Shown here: piece after piece, positions 52,514 to 62,262 of the stretch
How the letters are laid out: each line of letters begins with the position of its first letter
Position numbering within the stretch: the first letter of the stretch is position 1
Assembly (NCBI GenBank): GCA_001599815.1
Contig: BCIA01000004.1
Span: 436,862-500,861 of the forward strand
Direction of reading: 5' to 3'
DNA: 64,000 bases
Source of the DNA: Furcasterigmium furcatum
Taxonomy: Eukaryota; Ascomycota; Sordariomycetes; Glomerellales; Plectosphaerellaceae
Position numbers and translations under genes: made by a program
The notes under the pieces: generated by a model
The model's input: the letters and a program-made list of their open reading frames with translations, nothing else
Told to the model about the DNA's origin: nothing
Database searches by the model: none

Positions 52514-54805
52514 TTAAGCGTCCGTTGAACCTCCGGTGAGATCAACTACGCCGTTTGTCGGTATTAGATCGCGCGGAGCGGTCTGAAGCTCTCCGGAGCG
52601 CCTTCTTCCCGGCAAAAATGATCTCCCACCGCGTCGCGCGAGCATCAACCCGCGTTTCGGGGGAGTGCTCTGGGCCGCCTGTTCCACGGGAAGCTGCGAG
52701 AACGCCTCTGAGGGAAGTCCCCATTCGATATTCTCTGTGTTGTCCGTCACCAAAACGCAGCAGGAGGACCTGTCCCATCGCAATGGGGCTGTGAGACTCC
52801 CGCTCATAGGTGCCTTCACGGGTGGCTTCTTCGGAGGGGTAGATTTAGGCCACCAGTCCATCGATACGTGCAGAATGGAATCTCCGCGGCTATTGTGCAA
52901 GACGTCCATGGTGAAAGTGGCGTCGCCAGCCTTGACGCGGCCGAGATATAACAGATCGTAGGCGCTGGAGTATTTAATGGTTTTGGGCGGATCAGAGAGG
53001 CCAACAGCGTGGAAGGGGCTACAGATAATCCTGAGTTCTTCGCCCCCATCGAAGCGGTACACCTTGTCGTCTGGGAAGACATCCTATGAGCGAAGAAAAA
53101 CCGAGTCAGCCGGAAATGCTCTTCGCCGAAAAGACGGCACTGAACGGGGACATACCTTGCCTAGATCCCCGCGGTAATGCACTTCTGCTCCGTTCTCCCA
53201 CTTCCTATCCTCCTCCGTCTCGCCACGGTCCGCCAGAGCTCGCTGTTGAAGACCTAGAGCAGCCCCACGACCCATGAAATCCTCGACGCTCATGTAGTTG
53301 GCTGTTGCAAGGGCCGCTCCTTGTGCGATGGAATGGGATCTACCGGGTCAGCTCGACCACCAGATGCACGTGGGTACAGACTCGCCGGGGTTGGTCGGAC
53401 TTACTCGAAGTTCGGAGATCCCGAAAGGTCTTGGTCAAATATTGGTTCCGCAATGCCCAAGCTTCTGCACATCTCCTTCAGCCTTGCAGCAAGCGGGCGG
53501 TACCGCGAAGATCCGCCGGCGATCACCACTAATGGCTTTGGGTCTTGTCTTGGCCTCGGTGTTCCCCCTTGCTTGAACCCGACTTGGTGCCGTGGGCGCT
53601 TCCACCCCTTCTTCGACTTTGGCTCTGGAGCGAACTGTCTGAGGATGCGCTCGACATGCTCCAGCGGCTGACGAAAGGCTTCCTCGAACTTCTCTCGGAT
53701 GACCTCGGTGGTCAGCTCCACAGAGTACTCCTCCCAGTTCAGGATTCTATGCCTTCGCATCGCACCCCAGTGGTTCTCATCTAGAAACTGCTTCTTCTGG
53801 TTGAAATCGTCTATAAAACTCTGGAGTCGATCGAGATTCTCGCTGTGTATGCCGCGGTTCTGGCAGTTGTTCTCGCAGTATTGTCCGATAAGCTCGGCGT
53901 GCTTCTCGCTCCCGCCTACGATTCCTGAATGAAGGACGAATTAGGACACGTAAAACTGCTGTTTGCAAAAGGAATTAGGAAAGTACCTGACGATGGACAG
54001 ATCTCGTATAGGGCCTCGGGCTTCTTCAAGTCGGAGTATGCTACCGCATAGATGGAAATGTTCTGCCTGTGTCAACGACATTCCTGGCCGGACGAGCTTC
54101 CGGACTCACAATATTCTGACCGCCAAAGTCAAGAACAATGACTTTGCTATTCGAATCGTGACGTTGTGTGAAAATATCTAATCGCAGGCGGAAAAGGTAG
54201 TGCATCATCGCTTGGGTCTCGCTGTGGAAGTGGATGTTGTTCATGGTGATGGCAGACAACACACCGCTGAAAACCTGGTGAACCATCTTGTGGTATTGAA
54301 GTTGCACTTCCCAGGGCCAATGCCCGGGAATTGCCACCCCTATACAGGTAATACGGATGCCTTTGGTCTGGCACTTTGCTGAGACGGCCTCTGCGAGCTC
54401 TTTGAACAAGATGTTGATTGCTTCCACGTACCGTCTTGAGCGGGACTCGTTCTGGCTCAGTCTTGCCGCAATATACCTGGCGTGGGGATAATCACTGATC
54501 TGTGCCAACTTCTCAGTGAGTGGAAGGTCGGACCCTATCACGAAACCTGGTTTCAGTGACGTGCCGAGCCGGCCCTCTTCGACATGGGCACCTGTGTAAG
54601 GACATCCGGCGTCAAAAGGAAACCCTGTACTAGTCCACTCCCCGATTTTGAACACTCCCGAGCGTGCGGGACCTGGGTGAGGTACGTGGTAAAGGAGGGG
54701 CTCGGGGTCTTTGTCGGCATTGTCTGGTGGGCAATGAATGGTGCATCTGGTGTAGGTACTTCCAAAATCCAGTCCCAGGATTCTGTGCCAAAGTCGGTAA
54801 ACCAT
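52514..54805 (-). CDS. Hsp70-like (actin-fold) ATPase
   Basis: Five exons (54805-54110, 54062-53987, 53924-53405, 53339-53156, 53083-52514) give 681 aa. The actin/Hsp70 phosphate-1 motif ILGLDFGSTYTR is at 9-20, phosphate-2 VIVLDFGGQN at about 223-232, and the adenosine motif VVIAGGSSRYRPLAARL follows near 410. This is the divergent fungal Hsp70-like group, not a true chaperone, as the canonical Hsp70 linker and substrate domain are not recognisable. The C-terminal third is Pro/Arg-rich and ends in GVVDLTGGSTDA, where VVDLT matches a SUMO-interaction motif. The start ATG was preferred over an upstream TTG. It lies isolated between kinase relics and repeat DNA, a setting typical of the accessory compartment. 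Function unknown. Confidence 0.82.
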
Positions 54806-57067
54806 CAGCAACGGATCTCAGTGTGATACGGAGTCATTGTTTTGTTCTTTTCTTACCCGTCCTTCTCCTGCTTCTTTTGCCATTTGTTCATCCTGACGAT
54901 GGAATCTTGGGACAGGCGGAGGTTGCCTTGGGACAAGAGATAAGCAGCGAAGAGGGTGTAAATACGGCGATGGTAGCAGAAAGTAAGACTTGATCGTCAG
55001 TCGGCTTCAAAGACCAGGTTTTTGTTGCTCAGTGTTTGTTATTGATGGCCACATGGGCCAGGCATGTTATATACCCCGCCAGCGCACTGTGCTTGTCTGA
55101 TGTCTTGGACGGCAGACTGCCTGCCCCGAGACAACTATTTGCCAGCATTGAGCGGTGTGGACATCTGAGGCCTTCGGTGAGAGAAAGGGAGAAGCAAGAA
55201 TCCTCAGGAACCGGGGTCAGGCGACCTATCAACTTTGGGCTCCTAGAGGCTTCTGCTGTGTACCCCGAGCTGCGGCCCTGATTGACCGAGCCCTGGCCGG
55301 CCAAGCCGTAGCATCACAGCGGCTGGAGTGTCACAATCTCCCACAGTGGAGCGGCGAAAGCCCGAGCGGGCGTTTTTTCGTGCTGAAATAACAAGAAAGG
55401 AGGCACGGGACTGGGGGACAACTGCTCAGCCTGATGCCCCTGGAACGCCACAACGGATGAGCATGTTTCCGCGCTGGCTTTTGCCTGCCGCTCGAGCAAA
55501 ACTTTCACGGCCGGCCAGCCATCTTATTTCCTTCGCATCAACTACCTTGCGCTAATGCTGGAATCGCGTGAGGATGGCAAGGCAGCCTATCGCCAATGGC
55601 CCTAGAATTGGCCAGCGGCTGTTACCGCGGAAACATTGCTCCTGGTTGTTGGGTGCGTGAGGGTCATCAGAGGAAATTTTCCAACATCCGCAGACAAGGC
55701 TGCGACACGGGTGGACGAAGATCACAATCACTTCAAAAGACCACTGCCATTTTCTAAAGTTTCACTTAGGGAAAAGCGGCAGCAGCGCTTGAAGCGATCC
55801 AGTGACTGAGTAGCCATGATCATCTCGTCCGCGACTGAGTAATGGATCCCAAGTTTAGTATTTGGGGATGGGGTGACGGCACGCTGTTCGAATCATCGTG
55901 CTGGTCTCGTGTTTGGTTTTTCTTCTTTCATGATATGCAGCACGCCAGGGGCTTGTAAAATGCTGCGTCTCAATGAGGCCCCTCTTCTTCGTTTAAGTGC
56001 GAGAACTCAGATGGTGTGACTGATGCCATTCATCTATTCGATGGAATCCGCTCAAGCATAAACTCCGAGGCGCCGCCGAGGGCGCATCCCATCTAGAACC
56101 TCAGCAGGAATTTCGGTTGGTGGTGGGGACGAATATCGATAAGAGAGCGAAATTCGACAGATCAAAGTAGCAATAAGATTAGAAGCGGGCTTTATTACAG
56201 TGGTGAAAGAATCCTTTCCCATGGTATCTGGGTCTTGAAGCGGAGCGCTCGTGTGAGATAACTTTCCACATCCCACCCCTTGTCCGTGGCGTGGAGGCGA
56301 CAAGAGTGAAATTGGGAAGGATTTTGGGGCTTTCCACGCAAACTAAGCAATCAGGCTGGCGATGGGAGGAGAAGGGCATGGACTGAAAAGATGGTCGGTC
56401 AAGGCCGATGGCTCACGGCTGTCCCACCACCGGAAAAAGTGGCCCCCCTCTCAGGCATCTGCCAACGAACCTTCAATTTTCCAACACTACCGCCGTGCTT
56501 CACCTATTTCAGACTATATGATTGCCCATTGTACGTCTCTCACAGCATGGATGCCTATGGTTTTATCGGCCTTGATGTGGTGTCGTAATGGAAATTCGTG
56601 TACCAGACTGTCGCGAGCGCGCCGTCGTGGTGTGCGAAGTGCCCAGGGCCCTCCCGTCGCCTGACAGCCACCCGATGGATGAGCAGCGGGATGGGGTATT
56701 TAAGTACGCCTAATTAAAAGGAACACCTGAGCTGAATGGAGCTGCTAACATTGAAATCTTTGGTCTGGCTGGGATTTCCCAACTGTCCTCGATACACATG
56801 TGCCTTGATCATGCCCTCCAACGGTATTTCAGCCCGGGGCATCCTGTTTCTCGATAAAATAATAGCCTTAACCTTCTATAATCTATCCATTCAATACACT
56901 CTCAAGCCCAAAAAAGCCTTGTTATAGATGATTGGAGCTATTTTCATATCTTCACGACCATTCTCTCGTGGTTGGGGCGGGGCATAGGCTCTGGGAGCCA
57001 CCACACAACCGTTTCTACCATTGGCAGCCTACTGCGCACTGCTGTCTGTCACAGCTTAACGCGGAAG
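54806..57067. other. Long gene-poor stretch, 2.3 kb
   Basis: Contains the Hsp70-like promoter at its left end. Elsewhere only short open frames without motifs; a TATA-like GTATTTAAGT near 56697-56706 stands alone. No tRNA, transposon domain or satellite recognised. Confidence 0.45.
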
Positions 57068-57274
57068 GGTGTGAAGGACGCAGCGTCTCGTACCACTTGA
57101 TGCGTCGGGAATGGCCGACAGAGAAGTAAGTGCGCGACATGTTGGAAGGACTGCGTCGATCATGCCATCATGTTGGAGTGCTTCCTGGTCATGAGGGTCG
57201 CAGAAGACATGGCCGGTTTGCCGGTCCAGGACGCGGATGGCTTCTGGCCTCCGGTGTTCTGGCGTCCACTTAGT
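57068..57274 (+). repeat. Dispersed repeat copy B (about 207 bp)
   Basis: Second copy of the element at 51761-51989, same orientation, about 5.3 kb away. It differs mainly by G/A and C/T changes and lacks about 33 bp present in copy A. The two copies bracket the Hsp70-like gene. Confidence 0.7.
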
Positions 57275-58376
57275 GTGGTGGCGGGCTTCGGGACACCACC
57301 CCAAGCGGCGCTGAAGTGCCGGCTTGGCAAGGCGGGAGAAGGATCCTGGAAGCGCCCTAGAAAGCGAGACGCTCTCCACTCGCGACAGCCCCGCGTACAT
57401 GTTGGTGATGAGCACCCCGCTGTCCACGCCGTGGGCGAGAAGAAACCGGGCATTTACTCTCTCATCTGTCTCTTCAAGATTGGTATTTACCACATCCGTT
57501 GCTCTTTGAAAGCAATGTCAGCTTCTCTTGAGGCCTCACCAACGGGTCCCTTGAGGCCTGGTACTCAGCAGTAACACGCTGACAGCCAGCCACGTCCAGC
57601 CTCGTTCACCACATCCCAAACTGTCGGTTCATCTAAGGGGATCTAGAACATGAGAACATTTTGGGTTATCGGAAGAAGACGGAGTGGTCCTCTCTCATCT
57701 TCATTTTATCGTGGCATGCTTAACGGATAGCTCACTGCCGCTCGTCCTGCCTCGGAAGCAACATCAGTCTCCGGTAGGAGATGACAATGACTCGGTCATC
57801 GTCTCCCCAACCAGTTCGTCTTCTTCTTTGCCCGCTTTCCCCCGACTTCCCCGCCCAGACTTCGGGGCTTTTCCTCGACGCAGATCCTCGTCATTGGCCA
57901 GTGCCAAGCATCGCGTCCACAGAGCCTCCAGATGGTGCGATGGCAGCACCACATCTTCCCCAAGCTGGAGCGCACGCAACCCACACCGCTGATCCGTTTT
58001 CCCTAGAGGGTATGCCGATCTCATGTCGATCTCGAGTCAAGAAGGTGTCCTTGAAACGCGCTGGGTCGACTTCTCCCTCATCGGCGGAATCGCCGGTGTG
58101 GAGGCGTGGGATCCCTAGGAGATAGCAGCCCAGGATGGGGAAGGTATGGGCGTCATGTAGGGAGACACGCCTGGAGAAGAGAAGGTAGCTTATCTCCCCT
58201 GTGGGTGCAACCAGAAGTATTTAAGGCTCCGTCCGCCGTCATGCTTAACTTAAACTTTGGGTCAACTCCCGCCTCGCATTCAGACTTCGACGCCTCATAA
58301 ACTCCCGGTTTCTGTTGATTCTTCTCCTCTACAAGACCACTGTTCAACTGCTCAACTTCCTTCCCGAATCCCAGCC
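57275..58376. promoter_or_regulatory. Intergenic, 1.1 kb, promoter of Jen1-type carrier
   Basis: The right end holds a TATA-like GTATTTAAGG (58218-58227) about 150 bp before the start at 58377 and a CT-rich leader (58315-58375). The left part has open frames without recognisable motifs. Confidence 0.5.
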
Positions 58377-60048
58377 ATGGCGCCCAACACGCCTGCGGAC
58401 CCCTTGGCAAGGGGAACCTTGGCCACAGCCAAGCAGTCCATCAAGGACCTCTTCGTCTGGCGCCAGCGCGTCGTCGTCACCAACGAGCACGGCGAGAGCT
58501 CCTGCGAGTGGCAAGACCCCGACCCTATTCGCAACCCCATCTCCCTCTTTGCCCAGCTCTCCGGTCGCGATTGGCTCTTCTTCATCGTTGGCTTCAGCGC
58601 CTGGACGGCAGACGCCTTCGACTTTCACGCCCTCTCCATCCAGACCAAGAAGCTCGCCGACTACTATGGCCGCTCGAAGACGGACATTACCACTGCTATC
58701 ACCCTGACCCTCCTCCTGCGGTCTGTCGGCGCTGCCGTCTTCGGCCTGGCTGGTGACAAGTATGGACGGAAGTGGCCCATGGTCGCCAACATGATCGTGC
58801 TCGGTCTGCTGCAGATTGCGACCATCTACAGCGCAACCTTTGAGCAGTTCCTGGCTGTGAGAAGCTTGTTTGGTCTGTTTATGGGCGGCGTCTATGGCAA
58901 CGCCATTGCAATGGCCCTCGAGCACTGCCCGTGAGTTTCCATCATCACTGATGTCTGCAACGAATACCCTTCTAACCATCGCAGCTCCAATGCTCGCGGC
59001 CTCATGTCTGGCATTCTCCAGCAGGGCTATTCTTGCGGATACGTCCTGGCCGCGTGCGCCAACCTCGGCGTCGGCGGAGCGACGGAGTCGTGGAAGACCG
59101 TTTTCTGGATTGCCGGTAAGCACTTGCCCCTTGTCCATGATCAATTCCTGGCTAACGACAATAGCCGGCATCTCCATCGGCGTTGGTCTCGTCCGCATCT
59201 GCTTCCCCGAGTCCCGCCAGTTCCTCGAGGCCAAGGCCCGCGGCCACAAGGGCGGCGCCTCCGCCCAGGAGTTCTGGCGCTCGACCATCTCCATGCTCGG
59301 CCAGGAATGGCGCATGTGTATTTACTGCATCATCCTCATGACATGGTTCAACTACTACTCGCACACGTCGCAGGACTCGTACACGACCTTCATGCTGACC
59401 CAGAAGGAGATGAACAACTCCCAGGCCTCGCGCGCCTCCATCCTCATGAAGACAGGCGCCTGTGTCGGCGGCACCATCATCGGCTACCTCTCGCAGTTCA
59501 TCGGCCGCCGCCGCGCCATCATCATCTCCGCCCTCGTCTCCGGCGCCATCATCCCCGCCTGGATCCTGCCCACGTCCGAGGCCAGCCTGAGCGCCAGCGG
59601 CTTCTTCATCCAGTTCTTCGTCCAGGGCGCCTGGGGCGTCATCCCCATCCACCTCAACGAGCTGTCGCCGCCGGCCTTCCGCTCCTCCTTCCCCGGCATC
59701 ACGTACCAGCTGGGCAACATGATCTCGTCCCCGAGCGCGCAGATCGTCAACGCCATCGCCGAGAAGACGTTCGTGCGCGCCCGGAGCACGGGGCACATGG
59801 TCGAGGCGTACGGTCCCGTCATGGGCGTTGCGACGGCGATCATCGTCCTGGGGATTGTCGTGACCACGGCGCTCGGTCCCGAGAAGAGGGGCCGCAGCTT
59901 CGAGCATGCTGTGGCTGGCTTGAGTGACGAGGAGGGCCGGGTTCCGGGTGCCAAGACGGTTGAGAAGGACGAGGAGGCGGGGGGCATGTCGAGGCAGGAA
60001 AGCCGGGTGGAGGATTCCCGGGGTGAGAAGGCCGAGTCTAGTGTTTGA
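58377..60048 (+). CDS. Jen1-type monocarboxylate/proton symporter (MFS)
   Basis: Three exons, 58377-58930, 58985-59115 and 59165-60048; 522 aa with the expected twelve-helix pattern. The sequence N291-Y-Y-S-H-T-S-Q-D-S-Y-T-T303 matches the Jen1 signature NXX(S/T)HX(S/T)QDXXXT exactly; mutations in that signature abolish lactate transport in yeast Jen1. GWxx-type entry (LFFIVGFSAWTADAFDFHAL) and the GDKYGRKWP loop support the family. It should take up lactate, pyruvate or related acids across the plasma membrane. The C-terminal tail is charged (EKDEEAGG..., SRVEDSRGEKAESS), as in Jen1, where the tail is regulatory. Codons are overwhelmingly C-ending, unlike the central block, suggesting a core, well-expressed gene. 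Confidence 0.92.
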
Positions 60049-61818
60049 GGGCAAGGACGTTGCGGGCGTCGTTGAGCCTTTGAGGCGCGTGGTCAAGATC
60101 CGATGGCCATATTGGGAGCTGGGCGCGTCGCCGAGTCAGGGATTTTGTGCGAGATAGGAGGGCGTTCAGGGACAGAGTACATAATTGATGGCGACGAAGA
60201 AGAGACTCCGCTGCTTTGACTCTTTCGTTTGTGATTCCATTCCAAGGTCCAGCATATCACTGAATCTGGTTTCTACGCACGTCACACGTGCTCACTTGCT
60301 GAACATGGTTCGTCGACTTGGGAGAACTACATGTATGTGCTTCTAACTTCCCGGAAGCATGTGGGCAGCCTTGAAACCCCATAGCCAGTAAGTTATTCTC
60401 GTTCAGCTCCCCGCTTTCCGCCCAAGAAAACGCCTCCTTCCGCATGCCAAGACGGCAGGCAAAATGATGACTCGGAGGCGGGAGAGGCGGGCGCCGACGA
60501 CCACTCCCACCGACACTCGGTGAGGGCCTCCGCGGTCAACCTCGCGCGTCATGTTTCCTCAACTGACCGACTTTGTAGAACTTGCTGACGGATATCCTCC
60601 TGTAGGTCTGCCGTCTCGTACCCGGGATAGTGTGGCCAAGTCGTTCAGCCCGATATCGGCTGAATAGCCGACTTACATTTGGAGTTCTTGGCCCCCAGAC
60701 CGCTGCTCCAAAATACTCATGTACTTGGACGTCGAAGGCTTGCTTACCCCGGATTCTTCCACCAGTCATTAATGGAAAGTCGTATCTGCAAGGTGGTCTG
60801 TTGATGGAGGCTTCATTACCACAACGCCTTCCCAACATGTGTCGTCACTGGCCCGTTGTCCAGCTTACCCGCCAGCGAAGTTGAGGTCTCATGAGAAGTA
60901 CCGGAACCTCTTCTCAGCCGTTCGCAAACGATCACACGACATGCAGGTTGCCCTCCGCATCAGCCATGGCTGTTTGCGGGCCGTTGCGCTTTCGGACGGA
61001 CCATGTTGCCCCGCTGAGCCCAAGACATTTATCCATCCATCAATATCCATTCATCCATACATGTGGCGGCGGCGCCGTGAAATCTTCAGGCCACTAGCAT
61101 TTCATGGCTTGCTTGGTTCGCATCCGCGCGTCAGCCACCCGCGGGACAACCGTCATCCGCTGACAGGTTGTATTCGGGCATCGACTGTCGACGATGGCCA
61201 GATCCAGACATGATGAGCGTGAGGTGCTCACTCGACACTCCATCTTCCCTGCAGCCTCGCAATGTATTTCAAGACAGGGAGATATTTTTGGTTCAGACTA
61301 AGACGGGGTAACTCGGCTAGTTGAGACATGTTCATTCTTCGGACCGTCTCCAACGGTTGACGCGAGACATCAAAATGACAGAAAGCCACCAGGCCAGAGA
61401 CAGTACGTGAGCCAAGACAAACGGCGGACGATGGATCGTGGAAACGAGCCGCTCTTGGAAAGTCGGCCGGAGCTTCGCTGCAACACGGCCAATGGCCAAC
61501 AGCAGACTCACCACCTGCTCACCGTCATCCTGGGCAGACTCTCGCCCTGCTCGAGGTCACAGTACTTGCGGCATCACAGGTTCTTCGCCCGCAGGATTGG
61601 CATGGGCAAATGAGAGACATCTTACGACGCTGGCTAATTCTCAAGGTGACATCGTGTGGCGCCGCGTTCCATAGGGTTCAAGTTGGCGGTTTGGGCGCTC
61701 TCGGAGAATAAAGTATAAAGTCCCCAGGGCGTTCCCCATGTTGTGATCGAGGGATGAAATCGCACCACACTGCATTCCTCCAGCATCTGCCGCTCGAAGC
61801 CACACACCAGCAGCCACC
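60049..61818. other. Long intergenic stretch, 1.8 kb
   Basis: Holds the promoter of the secreted protein gene at its right end: GAATAAAGTATAAAG near 61706-61720 is a good TATA element about 100 bp before the start. A CATC/CATT-rich patch lies near 61025-61060. No further gene recognised. Confidence 0.5.
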
Positions 61819-62205
61819 ATGCACTTCCTCTCTGTTGTCATCGCCACTCTGGCTGCCGGCGCTTACGCCTCGCCTCACGGGTATGTCCTCCTCTTTCACC
61901 ACCTTCAGGCAGCACCAGTCAGCTAACATCCATCCAGCCTCGAGGACCGCCAGCCGTCTCTGACCCCCGTCCCGGCTCACTTCGTGTGCAAGTCGGACAA
62001 GGACTGCGTCGAGCGCAACGTCGGCAACTGCTGCGGCTACTACCCCATGTGCGCCAACGCGAGGGCCACGCTTCCCCATCCCTGCCCTGGCGGTGGTGCC
62101 GGAGTGTGCGGCTGGCCGGCGATCGACTCCTGCAAGTGCGGATCCCAGGGAGGATGCATGTCTCTCCAGGGCGACAGGATCGTTCACGGATCGCAGTGGC
62201 AGTAA
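61819..62205 (+). CDS. Small secreted cysteine-rich protein (effector candidate)
   Basis: Two exons, 61819-61880 and 61938-62205, with a 57-nt intron; 109 aa. MHFLSVVIATLAAGAYASP is a clear signal peptide with cleavage probably near residue 17-19. The mature chain has ten cysteines, including FVCKSDKDC, GNCCGYYPMC, PHPCPGG, GVCGW, SCKCG and GGC, enough for five disulfides. No known enzymatic domain is seen, and the CC pair and spacing suggest a compact disulfide-knotted fold. Such proteins act in the apoplast or on surfaces in plant- or insect-associated fungi, but no function is demonstrated. Start and splice sites are unambiguous, and a TATA element lies about 100 bp upstream. It is convergent with the regulator, with 57 bp between their ends. 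Confidence 0.88.
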
Positions 62206-62262
62206 AGGGCCGTTTGGATGAGGGTATCAATCAACAGAGACTGAAAAAATTCAATGCCACGT

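Noticed and set aside
54806..58376. Small genes in the open frames at about 56.1, 57.1 and 57.7 kb
   Set aside because: No motifs, no convincing introns or starts, and one overlaps the dispersed repeat; insufficient to call.
58344..60096. Long antisense open frames (over 300 codons) opposite the Jen1-type carrier
   Set aside because: The plus strand holds a complete carrier with spliced signature motifs; antisense openness is expected in such GC-rich DNA.
61025..61060. CATC/CATT tetranucleotide microsatellite
   Set aside because: Irregular and very short; not a true tandem array.
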